From contig JADJCM010000002.1 in the NCBI GenBank assembly GCA_016703225.1, forward strand, positions 186,001-250,000: 64,000 bases of DNA, read 5' to 3'. The stretch is from Lysobacterales bacterium (GTDB taxonomy: Bacteria > Pseudomonadota > Gammaproteobacteria > Xanthomonadales > Ahniellaceae). Position numbers and translations under genes: made by a program. Below are positions 51,361-58,647 of this stretch, piece after piece. The notes below the pieces were generated by a model. The model was not told where the DNA came from, searched no databases, and saw only the letters and a program-made list of their open reading frames with translations. Positions within the stretch are counted from its first letter, which is position 1; the number at the start of each line of letters is the position of its first letter.

Positions 51361-52890
51361 ATGATGCACGGACCGGAGAAGTCAGACCTTGGCGTAGTAG
51401 CGATGAAGTCGGCGAACAAGCTCGGGACGAGTGCGGAGTCGATGGAGCGAAGGCTGGGGGCCAAGGGGAACGCGCGGGAGCGATCCACGTGCCGGACGCA
51501 GAGCCGGGAAAGCGTGCAGCGGTCACTCCAACGCGTGCGGCAAAGAGCAAGGCAGGAAAGGCAGGAGCGATTCACATCCTTGCTGCATCAAGTCACGCCC
51601 AAGCTGCTGGATGCGGCGTTCTCGACGCTGAAGAAGAATGCGGCGCCGGGAATTGATGGCGTGACGTGGCGGGACTACGAGGCCAATCGAGCATCGAATC
51701 TGCGCAGCCTGCATGAACGCTTGCATCGCGGCACGTATCGACCGAAGGCTTCGCGACGGCAGTACATCCCGAAAGCGGATGGACGGCTGCGCCCATTGGG
51801 CATCGCGGCGCTGGAAGACAAGATCGTGCAGTCGGCGCTGGTGAGCGTGTTGAACGCTGTGTATGAGGAAGACTTCCTCGGCTTCTCGTATGGATTCCGC
51901 CCCGGTCGTGGCCAACACGATGCGCTGGATGCGCTCGCGGTCGGAGTGGATCGTGCGAAGGTGAACTGGGTGGTGGATGCCGATATCGAGCGGTTCTTCG
52001 ATACGGTGGACCACGACTGGCTGTTGCGGTTCGTGGCGCATCGGATCGGTGACCCTCGGGTCATGAAGCTGATCCGGCAATGGCTGCGCGCCGGTGTCAT
52101 GGAAGATGGATCGGTCAGAGAGACGTTGGAAGGCACGCCGCAAGGTGCGGTGATCTCGCCACTGTTGGCGAACATCTATCTGCACTATGCGTTTGACGTG
52201 TGGGCCAGACAGTGGCGGCAACGCCACGCGCAGGGCCGCATGATCGTGGTGCGCTATGCCGATGACATCGTGCTCGGTTTCGAGTACCGCGACGATGCCG
52301 AAGCGTTCCGTCGGGCGATGAGCGACCGGTTGGCTACGTTCAAGCTCACGCTGCATCCGGAGAAGACCCGCATGCTCGAGTTTGGTCGTTTCGCCAAATC
52401 GGCTCGCGCACGGCGGGGCGAGAGCAAACCGGAGACGTTCACGTTCCTCGGCTTCACGCACATTTGTGCAGAGGATCGGCACGGGCGCTTCCAGTTGCAA
52501 CGACATTCGCGTCGGGATCGCCTGCGGGCGACGCTGGCGCGGATCAAGTTGCTGCTCAAACGGCGCATGCACTGGGCGATCCCTGAGCAAGGGCGCTGGC
52601 TGGCGCAGGTCGTGCGCGGCTGGTTCGGCTACCACGCGGTGCCCACCAACTTCCGGGCGCTGGACGCGTTCCGGCACCACGTCGTCGTTCTTTGGCGACG
52701 CACTTTGAATCGACGCAGTCAGAAGGCCAACACTACCTGGAGTCGCATGACTCAGATCGCCGCCGACTACCTGCCTGCTGCACGCATCAGCCATCCGTGG
52801 CCGAGCGTGCGCTTTGCCGCCAATCACCCAAGGTGGGAGCCCGGTGCGTCAATCACGCCCGCCGGGATCTGTGCGGGGGGCGTGCCGTGA
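51361..52890 (+). CDS. ltrA: Group II intron reverse transcriptase/maturase
   Basis: 509 residues from ATG 51361, with GAGGAG upstream; the ATG-ATG-CAC start is typical of this lineage. Reverse transcriptase motifs run from APGIDGVTW through GIAALEDKIVQ, YGFRPGRGQHDALDAL, AGTPQGAVISPLLANI-like (GTPQGAVISPLLANIY) to the catalytic RYADDIVLG. A maturase (X) domain follows (HAVPTNFRALDAFRHHVV, TLNRRSQK). No HNH endonuclease domain is present at the C-terminus, so it probably primes from nascent strands at the replication fork. Its last codons run into domain V. Confidence 0.93.
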   Translation: MMHGPEKSDLGVVAMKSANKLGTSAESMERRLGAKGNARERSTCRTQSRESVQRSLQRVRQRARQERQERFTSLLHQVTPKLLDAAFSTLKKNAAPGIDGVTWRDYEANRASNLRSLHERLHRGTYRPKASRRQYIPKADGRLRPLGIAALEDKIVQSALVSVLNAVYEEDFLGFSYGFRPGRGQHDALDALAVGVDRAKVNWVVDADIERFFDTVDHDWLLRFVAHRIGDPRVMKLIRQWLRAGVMEDGSVRETLEGTPQGAVISPLLANIYLHYAFDVWARQWRQRHAQGRMIVVRYADDIVLGFEYRDDAEAFRRAMSDRLATFKLTLHPEKTRMLEFGRFAKSARARRGESKPETFTFLGFTHICAEDRHGRFQLQRHSRRDRLRATLARIKLLLKRRMHWAIPEQGRWLAQVVRGWFGYHAVPTNFRALDAFRHHVVVLWRRTLNRRSQKANTTWSRMTQIAADYLPAARISHPWPSVRFAANHPRWEPGASITPAGICAGGVP

Positions 52891-52904
52891 GGCGCGTCTC
52901 TACC
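52835..52904 (+). ncRNA. Group II intron catalytic domains V and VI
   Basis: Domain V: GGGAGCCCGG opposite CCGGGATC around a CGCGT-type hairpin, with the AGC catalytic triad. Domain VI: GCGGGGGG...CTCTACCGC stem, containing the presumptive branch adenosine. Read from primary sequence and complementarity only. Confidence 0.7.
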
Positions 52905-52997
52905 GCGATGATTTGTCCTATCACCCACGTCGCAAATCCGGGATAGGCTACGGGTATCGGCGTCAATCTGAAGCTGACTTGCCTCACAGGAGCCTCA

Positions 52998-53768
52998 ATG
53001 GCCACTTGCTTTGTAATCCAGCCATTCGACTCCGGCAAGTTCGACAAGCGTTTTCAAGACATCTACAAGCCTGCGATCGAAGCTGCAGGGCTAGAGGCGT
53101 ATCGCGTCGATCATGATCCAGGCGTGCTTGTGCCAATCGAATCGATTGAGAAGGGAATCCGCATCGCCACTATCTGCTTGGCGGACATCACCGCTGACAA
53201 CCCAAATGTCTGGTACGAACTTGGCTATGCTTTCGCCGCACAGCGGCCGGTCGTAATGGTCTGCTCGGAGGAGCGGCCCGGAAAGAAGTATCCCTTTGAT
53301 ATCCAGCACAGAAGCATCATTCCGTACTTGGCAGACTCCCCGAGCGACTTCGACAAGCTGCGCGATAGCCTCACTGCGAAGATTGCTGCAATAGTCAAGC
53401 AGGACGCTGTGCTCGACAAGATTGCGGAAACGGACCCAGTCTCACCAGTTCATGGCCTTTCGCAGCCGGAGATTCTCGTGCTTGCAGTGATAGCAGGCGA
53501 TGCTTATCTGCCGGACCACGCAACTGGAGTTAGCAATGTGAAGCGGAGCGCTGAACGCGCGGGTATCACCAACATGGGCTTCAACCTTGCCGTCCGTCGC
53601 CTCTTGCAGAAGAACCTCATTCTAGAGCAGGAAATATGGAACGAGCAGGATGGGGAGAGCTATCCCGGATTGGCGGTGGCCGAAACAGGGTGGGAATGGA
53701 TAGACGCAAACGATGCGCAATTCGTGCTGAGCCGCCCAGAGAAAAAGAAAGACGATCTGCCGTTCTAG
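52998..53768 (+). CDS. TIR/deoxyribosyltransferase-like effector, first cassette
   Basis: 256 residues. Residues 1-125 (FVIQPFDSGKFDKRFQDIY, CLADITADNPNVWYELGYA, VVMVCSE) match the nucleoside-2-deoxyribosyltransferase-like/TIR-like fold found in many defence and signalling effectors, with the acidic residue in ADITADNPN as a candidate catalytic site. Residues about 150-250 look like a winged helix (LSQPEILVLAVIAGDAYLPD, VSNVKRSAERAGITNMGFNLAVRRL). CACAGGAGCC precedes the ATG. It is the left-most gene of the attC array. Substrate not shown by sequence. Confidence 0.7.
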   Translation: MATCFVIQPFDSGKFDKRFQDIYKPAIEAAGLEAYRVDHDPGVLVPIESIEKGIRIATICLADITADNPNVWYELGYAFAAQRPVVMVCSEERPGKKYPFDIQHRSIIPYLADSPSDFDKLRDSLTAKIAAIVKQDAVLDKIAETDPVSPVHGLSQPEILVLAVIAGDAYLPDHATGVSNVKRSAERAGITNMGFNLAVRRLLQKNLILEQEIWNEQDGESYPGLAVAETGWEWIDANDAQFVLSRPEKKKDDLPF

Positions 53769-53774
53769 AGTGAG

Positions 53775-53834
53775 GCATGACCCTTCCTTCAAACGGACGT
53801 GCCTACGGCACGCCGCCTGAGTCAAACGTTAGGC
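53775..53834 (+). repeat. attC site 1
   Basis: A degenerate R'' (GCATGAC) just after the cassette-1 stop, inner arms TTCAAACGGACGTGCC and GGCACGCCG with a TAC loop, and the R' core GTTAGGC at 53828-53834. About 60 bp. Confidence 0.8.
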
Positions 53835-53876
53835 GGCAATGCGAGCTGTTCGAGTCCCCTGAGAGGAGTTCTGCGC

Positions 53877-54749
53877 ATGACGTACACACTGAAGCAGCTA
53901 CGAGACGACGGCCCGCAGTTCGCTATGGCGATGTTGTTGCGATGTATTGAAGCAGGTGAGCCGTTTATCACTTATGGTGCGATCGCAGCTGAACTTGAGC
54001 GCCAGCTCGGGCTTGAGAAGATCTTTTCTACTCATATTGGGCATGTGGCTGGCTCTTTGATGGATAAGATTTTAGAGCTAGATCCGCGAGCCCCACTCAT
54101 CAATGTACTGATTAGCCGGCCTGACGGGGTTCCGGGTAAAGGCGCGGGAGGATACCTTGCCGAGCGCTACAAGAAGATCGCACTGCGCAAGTGGGATAGC
54201 ATTCCTCGATCACGAAAGCTGAGCATCGTTGGCGCGGAGCGCGAGAAGATATTTCAGTATACGAAGTGGGCGAGTTTGAATCGCAAGCTCTTTGGTGGTG
54301 CAGCTCTGAGCAAACTGAGAGAGCCTGAAGGAAACGAACATGATTTCAATTTCCCTTGTTACGGCGGCTTGGCCGAGAGCGAGGAGCACAAAGCTCTAAA
54401 GAATTGGGTGGCGAGCAATCCACATCGCATTGGGCTAGGAAGTCAATTCGGAAAGGGCGAGATTGAGGATCGCTTGCAATCGGGGGACGAAGTTGATGTT
54501 GTATTTGCTTCCGGCACCACGTTTAGGATGGTAGAGGTCAAGTCCTCACGGTCTAATGATGAGGATTTTCGTCGCGGTGTTTATCAGTGCGTGAAGTATC
54601 GCGAGGTAAAGCGTGCTGAGCACGCGCCTTATGAGGTGGATGTTCACGCAATTCTAGTAACCGAGCGAGAATTAACCACAGAGCTTAAGCAGAGAGCTAG
54701 CCTTCTCGGCGTCGCCCTAAAAGTCGTCAAGTTTCGGCGTGCTGCTTAA
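53877..54749 (+). CDS. Cassette protein with PD-(D/E)XK-like nuclease domain
   Basis: 290 residues from ATG 53877, with AGGAG upstream. Residues 1-120 look helical, with a winged-helix-like repeat (TYTLKQLRDDGPQFAMAMLLRC, HIGHVAGSLMDKILEL). Residues about 165-260 carry a restriction-nuclease-like core: helix with Glu170 (ESEEHKALKNWV), Asp207 in DEVDVVF and Glu220-Val-Lys222 in FRMVEVKSS, then a helix QCVKYREV. This is the Mrr/PD-(D/E)XK order of active residues. It could be an anti-phage nuclease. The family call is by motif only. Confidence 0.65.
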   Translation: MTYTLKQLRDDGPQFAMAMLLRCIEAGEPFITYGAIAAELERQLGLEKIFSTHIGHVAGSLMDKILELDPRAPLINVLISRPDGVPGKGAGGYLAERYKKIALRKWDSIPRSRKLSIVGAEREKIFQYTKWASLNRKLFGGAALSKLREPEGNEHDFNFPCYGGLAESEEHKALKNWVASNPHRIGLGSQFGKGEIEDRLQSGDEVDVVFASGTTFRMVEVKSSRSNDEDFRRGVYQCVKYREVKRAEHAPYEVDVHAILVTERELTTELKQRASLLGVALKVVKFRRAA

Positions 54750-54833
54750 CTAAGTGTTCAAGCCGGCTGCCGAGGAAGTTGCTCGTATCATCCACACGCC
54801 GTCGCGCGGCGGCGGCTTAACACGGCGTTAGGC
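54744..54833 (+). repeat. attC site 2
   Basis: R'' GCTTAAC overlaps the stop codon of the cassette gene; inner arms GTTCAAGCCGGCTGCCG and CGGCGGCTTAACACGGC; core GTTAGGC at 54827-54833. 90 bp. Confidence 0.88.
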
Positions 54834-54844
54834 ACTACCGACAT

Positions 54845-55414
54845 ATGGCACGGACCCCTTCAATCGCCAAGAACGCGCTCCGTAGGATGCTGTGGGGCAT
54901 TGTTGATCCGGAGCCTACTTGGAACGAGATTAGTGAACTCCGCGGTTATTTTGGCGAAGTGTGCTTCTATTGTGACAAGTCACTTCCATCGCTAAAGGAC
55001 GATTTTACGTTGGACCATGTTGTGCCCTCGTCCCAAGGTGGTACTAACGGCATATCCAATCGTGTGCCCGCGTGCCGAAGATGCAACTCGACTGAACGCA
55101 GAGACAAGCCATTTGAAGACTTCTTGCATGAGAAATGCGTAGATGAGAAAACGTTTGGGCAAAAGCTTTTCCTCGCACTTGAGTGGTGTGCAAGTTCCTT
55201 CCAGCCTCACCATCAATTGCCACCTGAATTGGCTACACTTGTCGCAAATGAGGTTGCAAAGCTACACTCCGCGATAGATACCTCCGTCCAAACGATTCGC
55301 GCTGAATCAGCGCGCCTTGGATGGCCGAAGTATTCGGCAAAGGACATTCAAACGTTGGCTGGTATTGAAACACCAGGCGGCATGCGATCGACAGGCAATC
55401 GCCGCCGCAGGTAG
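54845..55414 (+). CDS. HNH endonuclease, cassette 3
   Basis: 189 residues. A treble-clef HNH motif is complete: CFYC, then LDHVVPSSQGGTNGISNRVPAC and RRCN, with two CxxC pairs binding zinc and the His of LDHVVP as general base. The N- and C-terminal parts are helical and unassigned. Single-gene cassette starting 12 bases after attC2. The context suggests a defence or mobile-DNA nuclease. Confidence 0.85.
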   Translation: MARTPSIAKNALRRMLWGIVDPEPTWNEISELRGYFGEVCFYCDKSLPSLKDDFTLDHVVPSSQGGTNGISNRVPACRRCNSTERRDKPFEDFLHEKCVDEKTFGQKLFLALEWCASSFQPHHQLPPELATLVANEVAKLHSAIDTSVQTIRAESARLGWPKYSAKDIQTLAGIETPGGMRSTGNRRRR

Positions 55415-55415
55415 T

Positions 55416-55474
55416 GCCTAACTATGTTCAAACCAAATCATCTCGGCCCTCGGCCGGTTAGCATGGCGTTAGGC
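55416..55474 (+). repeat. attC site 3
   Basis: Exactly 59 bp: R'' GCCTAAC at 55416-55422 and R' GTTAGGC at 55468-55474, perfect inverted core, with an imperfect inner stem (TTCAAACCAAA / GGTTAGCATGGC). Begins two bases after the HNH stop. Confidence 0.88.
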
Positions 55475-55588
55475 CTTTGAACCGAGGATTCGGCTGAAGT
55501 CATTATCGAGAGCCGAGAGAGAGAGGGTCGAATAGAATAAAGCAAAAAGACGTTCGGGACTGAACTTCAAACCAAACAGGGGAAAAAT

Positions 55589-55903
55589 ATGGCTGTGTTC
55601 AAATTTCCAACACCGGCTTCATGCAAATTGAAAGACCGTGCAGCACTTTGCACCGCGTCACGAATTCTCGCACTATATAATCAGGCAACAGGCGAATCGG
55701 CTCAAAGAATCGGCAAAACGGTTAAGCGCTGGTTCGCTGCTGAGGCGCCGAAGCATGGTTGGGCCGGAGGTCACTTTCTCCCTGAGGTTCAGTCCGGACA
55801 TGGCGCAGGCTGCGTACTTTTCGTTCCGCCCACTCAGGTAAATCTGACGGTTAAAGTGACGAGAACAACCCTTGTGCTGGAAGCAGAATCAGGGGAAGAG
55901 TAA
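55589..55903 (+). CDS. Small cassette protein, unknown function
   Basis: 104 residues from ATG 55589, with AGGGGAAAAAT upstream. No signal peptide, membrane segment or known motif. A helical start (ALCTASRILALYNQATGESAQRIGKTVKRWF) is followed by strands (GAGCVLFVPPTQVNLTVKVTRTTLVLEAE). The preceding 114 bp after attC3 is AT-rich and probably contains the cassette's own promoter. Function unknown. Confidence 0.65.
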   Translation: MAVFKFPTPASCKLKDRAALCTASRILALYNQATGESAQRIGKTVKRWFAAEAPKHGWAGGHFLPEVQSGHGAGCVLFVPPTQVNLTVKVTRTTLVLEAESGEE

Positions 55904-55934
55904 CCTGCGTTGCCAATTCGTTTCAAGCGCAAAG

Positions 55935-56023
55935 GCCTAACTAAATGTTCAAGCCGACCGCCGTCCCATCAGTTCGCACTTGCGATCGCTGTCGCGCGGC
56001 AGCGGCTTAACACGGCGTTAGGT
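55935..56023 (+). repeat. attC site 4
   Basis: R'' GCCTAAC (55935-55941), R' GTTAGGT (56017-56023), inner arms GTTCAAGCCGACCGCCG and CGGCAGCGGCTTAACACGGC. 89 bp, close in sequence to sites 2 and 5. Confidence 0.9.
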
Positions 56024-56052
56024 TTCAATTCACCACTTAAGGAGGGATCGTT

Positions 56053-56643
56053 ATGAAAGCAAGGACTATTATCTGGTTGCTGGCATTGTGTCTCTTTCAG
56101 CCCTGTGGAGCATGGAGTCAAAGCCTCAAGGATGCTGAGCTAGCCTCGAAGGCTGGGAACTGGAAGGTCCTGAGGTCTCAAGATCCCATGAATGATCAAA
56201 TAATTTGTACCGGTATATTCGAAGATAACTATTCAGTGCAACTATCCGCTGAGGCGCTGTATCTGACAATTCCCGGTGGAGTGCAGTCCCTTACGCTCCG
56301 TTTTGATGAAAACCCACCGAGGCAACTGAGGTTGGCTACTGATATGGAGAAGAGAATTCGTTCAGTAATCTTGAAGGGTAACGAGTTCTCTGAATTCACT
56401 TCTAGCAAGCGGCTCCGTTACCAGGTCTCCACGTTGGTTCGTGGGATCGAGTCAGGAGACATGAATTTGGAAGGCTTGGGATCCGCTCTTGAAAGCATCA
56501 AGGCAGGGTGCCCAAAGATGTCGTTGACTAGCCCGGACCCAATTATTAACAAGACTAAATCTTCAGAATGTTCGCACGCACTTGTTGAAGGAATGCGGAA
56601 AAGTGGAGTATCTGAAGCGCAGGTGAAGGAGATCTGTAATTGA
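56053..56643 (+). CDS. Secreted cassette protein, unknown function
   Basis: 196 residues with a strong ribosome site (AAGGAGGG). The signal peptide is KARTIIWLLALCLFQPCGAWS. The mature protein has a strand-rich middle (YSVQLSAEALYLTIPGGVQSLTLRF, a clear β-sheet pattern) and a helical Cys-bearing end (CSHALVEGMRKSGVSEAQVKEIC). No family recognised; the pattern of paired cysteines suggests a periplasmic protein. Confidence 0.65.
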   Translation: MKARTIIWLLALCLFQPCGAWSQSLKDAELASKAGNWKVLRSQDPMNDQIICTGIFEDNYSVQLSAEALYLTIPGGVQSLTLRFDENPPRQLRLATDMEKRIRSVILKGNEFSEFTSSKRLRYQVSTLVRGIESGDMNLEGLGSALESIKAGCPKMSLTSPDPIINKTKSSECSHALVEGMRKSGVSEAQVKEICN

Positions 56644-56652
56644 TCCATTGAA

Positions 56653-56739
56653 ACCTAACTATGCGTTCAAGCCGACCGCGGATCGGGCCCTTCGCTCAAA
56701 CCAGCTTCCGCGCCGCGGCGGCTTAATGCGGCGTTAGGG
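56653..56739 (+). repeat. attC site 5
   Basis: R'' ACCTAAC (56653-56659), R' GTTAGGG (56733-56739), inner arms GTTCAAGCCGACCGCGG and CCGCGGCGGCTTAATGCGGC. 87 bp. Confidence 0.88.
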
Positions 56740-56749
56740 CTCACCAAAC

Positions 56750-57493
56750 ATGCCGACACGTTTCTATCAAGAATCACTGATTGAGATGGACCGCGCGTTA
56801 GATGCGCTTTCCGCATTAGTTCGGCCACCGCGCGCCGTACCGTTCAAGGATTCGTTCGTTTATCGATATGTGGAGCAGCTACCTGAGCAAGCGATTGTTC
56901 AGAAGCTCGCGCGCCTGCCTTCTGGTCTTCGGGCCGCCCACTTGCTTCTTGACGCTGGGTTATTTCAAGAACAGGCAGCCCTGCAACGACTCATAGATGA
57001 GATCGGAGAGGACATTACTTTTCTATCCATCCCTCGCATGTACGGCGGGGAAACATCGTTACATACAGAGTATTTGCAGGCATTCTTCGCGGAAGAATTC
57101 GACCCTGCAACAGGACTGCCTACCGCCCAGGATAGGCCAATGGTCAGGCGCAAGAAGATCCGTGCATATATTGCACAATCCCCAATTGGAACACCCAATC
57201 CAAGCGGCCACATTGGGGCAACAAGAACTCTAAGCAAGGCGTACTCTGGTTATGTCCATGCGGCTTCACCGCAGATTATGGACATGTATGGCGGTGACCC
57301 ACCACGATTTCATACAAGAGGGATGTCCGGCACGCCACGAGAAGCGGAGCACCGCCAAGACATTGCCAACTACTTCTATCGCAGCGTTTCAGCATTTGCC
57401 ATAGCTGCACGCGCACTGGGGCATCAGCCGCTATTTGACCATCTGTTCGCGCACTGCTGCGAATACGAGGCAGTGATGGGGATCCGAGAGTGA
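56750..57493 (+). CDS. Cassette protein, unknown function
   Basis: 247 residues starting 11 bases after attC5. No signal peptide. It looks globular and mostly helical, with a conserved-looking basic/aromatic stretch RRKKIRAYIAQSPIGTPNPSG and a C-terminal helix with His and Cys (FDHLFAHCCEYEAV). No domain recognised. Typical of orphan integron cassette genes. Confidence 0.65.
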   Translation: MPTRFYQESLIEMDRALDALSALVRPPRAVPFKDSFVYRYVEQLPEQAIVQKLARLPSGLRAAHLLLDAGLFQEQAALQRLIDEIGEDITFLSIPRMYGGETSLHTEYLQAFFAEEFDPATGLPTAQDRPMVRRKKIRAYIAQSPIGTPNPSGHIGATRTLSKAYSGYVHAASPQIMDMYGGDPPRFHTRGMSGTPREAEHRQDIANYFYRSVSAFAIAARALGHQPLFDHLFAHCCEYEAVMGIRE

Positions 57494-57494
57494 G

Positions 57495-57554
57495 CCCTAA
57501 CAATTCATTCAACCGGATGCCGCTTCGCGGCACGAGTTAGTTCAGGCGTTAGGT
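57495..57554 (+). repeat. attC site 6
   Basis: 60 bp: R'' CCCTAAC (57495-57501), R' GTTAGGT (57548-57554), inner hairpin TGCCGCTTCGCGGCA with TTCAACCGG and GTTAGTTCAGGC arms. Begins two bases after the cassette-6 stop. Confidence 0.88.
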
Positions 57555-57583
57555 GACACCCAGCCCCACGATATGCTTGCCGC

Positions 57584-57772
57584 ATGAAAGTCAGTGAAGT
57601 GCTGCTGCTCCTGCAAGCGGATGGCTGGTTCCTTGCAGCAACTCGCGGGAGCCATCGCCAGTACAAGCACCCGTCCAAGGCCGGCCGGGTCACTATTCCT
57701 GGCAAGCCGAGCGATGATTTGGCACCTGGGACGCTCAGTAGCGTCCTCAAGCAAGCTGGCCTCAAGAGGTAA
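57584..57772 (+). CDS. hicA: HicA mRNA interferase toxin
   Basis: 62 residues, the normal HicA size. A dsRNA-binding-like fold with the catalytic His in TRGSHRQYKH and the pattern KVSEVLLLLQADGWF, PGKPSDDLAPGTLSSVLKQAGL. It cleaves mRNA when free of HicB. It follows attC6 and precedes hicB by five bases, so it may be the last mobile cassette or a stabilising module at the array edge. Confidence 0.93.
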   Translation: MKVSEVLLLLQADGWFLAATRGSHRQYKHPSKAGRVTIPGKPSDDLAPGTLSSVLKQAGLKR

Positions 57773-57777
57773 TTGTC

Positions 57778-57993
57778 ATGCGCTACGCGATCGTTATTGA
57801 GCAGGCTGCAGCTAACTACTCGGCCTATGTCCCTGACCTTCCCGGCTGCATCGCCACTGGCAGCACCATCGAGGAAGTCGAGCATCAGATCCGTGAGGCG
57901 ATCGGCTTCCATCTGGCGGGGCTTCGCGAGGATGGGATGCCAGTCCCGCCTCCAGTCAGCCACGTTGAGTACGTGGACATCGTCCGAGCCTGA
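57778..57993 (+). CDS. hicB: HicB-type antitoxin
   Basis: 71 residues, the short HicB form: a partial RNase H-like fold (YAIVIEQAAANYSAYVPDLPGCIATGSTIEEVEHQIREAI) without a separate DNA-binding domain. It binds and neutralises HicA. The 206 bp that follow, up to 58199, hold no convincing gene. Confidence 0.9.
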   Translation: MRYAIVIEQAAANYSAYVPDLPGCIATGSTIEEVEHQIREAIGFHLAGLREDGMPVPPPVSHVEYVDIVRA

Positions 57994-58199
57994 GGTGCAA
58001 CAGCTCAAGGACGCTCTGTTGGGCGCTGCGCCTTGCGAGTCTGGTCGCCAAGGGGGAGCGCGCGCCGAAAGTGACGGCTAACGTTGGCATTGCCGGGACC
58101 GCTGCATTGTTCGATGATCGGGTTGCCCTTTCCGGCGGCGCGACCGGGTTGGGCGCAACCAATTCGCGTCGGATTCGCACGAGGGTGGGGGAATTCGCT

Positions 58200-58574
58200 A
58201 TGGATGAGTCAGGTGGTGGAATCATTGCTTCGATCATGATGCTGGTATGGCTCGCGGTGATCGTCGCGATCCTCGCGGGCTTCTGGAAGGTGTTCGTGAA
58301 GGCGGGGCAACCTGGATGGGCTTGCCTGGTTCCGATCTACAACATCGTGGTCATGCTGCAGATCGTCGGACGTCCGATCTGGTGGCTGGTGCTGCTGCTC
58401 ATCCCGATCGTCAGTCTCGTGGTCATGATCATCGTGTCAATCGACATGGCCAAGAGCTTCGGCAAGGGCACCGGCTTCGGTGTCGGGCTGGCGCTGCTGG
58501 GTCCGATCTTCTATCCGATGCTGGGCTTCGGTGACGCCAAGTACCAGGGGCCTGCGGCTGCTACCGCGAGTTGA
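58200..58574 (+). CDS. DUF5684-like small membrane protein
   Basis: 124 residues from ATG 58200. Three hydrophobic helices (IASIMMLVWLAVIVAILAGFW, WWLVLLLIPIVSLVVMIIVSI, FGVGLALLGPIFYPMLGF) with the family-type loop KAGQPGWACLVPIYNIVVMLQIVGRP. Function unknown. A strong terminator follows. GC-rich codon use matches the chromosome, so it marks the right end of the cassette region. Confidence 0.85.
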   Translation: MDESGGGIIASIMMLVWLAVIVAILAGFWKVFVKAGQPGWACLVPIYNIVVMLQIVGRPIWWLVLLLIPIVSLVVMIIVSIDMAKSFGKGTGFGVGLALLGPIFYPMLGFGDAKYQGPAAATAS

Positions 58575-58585
58575 TCAGAACCAGA

Positions 58586-58612
58586 GGCCCGGCCGGACCA
58601 TTCGGCCGGGTC
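58586..58612 (+). terminator. Terminator after the DUF5684-like gene
   Basis: A 10-bp stem with one G-U pair (GGCCCGGCCG with CGGCCGGGTC) and a 7-base loop, followed by TTGCTGC. It lies between convergent genes. Confidence 0.75.
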
Positions 58613-58647
58613 TTGCTGCACTTGGGGCGTGCAATGCGCTCCATGGA

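Larger units (their letters stand above)
51000..52909 (+). mobile_element. Group II intron
   Basis: About 1.9 kb. The 5' end has the consensus GTGCG (51000-51004) followed by the usual start of domain I (CCGGCGAAACCGGTGAA, GGGTGAAAGTCCC). The maturase reading frame occupies domain IV. Domain V is at about 52835-52869 and domain VI at about 52873-52904, ending near TACCGCGAT. It is complete on inspection and should be able to self-splice. It is inserted between the tatD remnant and the integron cassette array, in the same orientation as the cassettes. Exact ends are by comparison with remembered family ends. Confidence 0.85.
53775..57554 (+). other. Integron gene-cassette array without integrase (attC cluster)
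   Basis: Six attC sites of 59-90 bp (53775, 54744, 55416, 55935, 56653, 57495), all in one orientation, each ending in GTTAGGC/T/G, separate single-gene cassettes of 0.55-1.0 kb, all on the plus strand. Cassette DNA looks less GC-rich than its surroundings. No intI integrase or clear attI site lies in the window, so locally it is an attC cluster lacking integrase. An integrase beyond the window cannot be excluded. Confidence 0.88.

Noticed and set aside
54744..57554. CRISPR-like array
   Set aside because: The repeated elements are spaced 0.5-1 kb apart with genes between and have attC cores; there are no short regularly spaced repeats.
57996..58091. Possible seventh attC after hicB (GTGCAAC at 57996, GTTGGCA near 58085)
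   Set aside because: The core pairs poorly and the inner arms do not pair like those of the other six sites; too weak to list without a covariance-model score.
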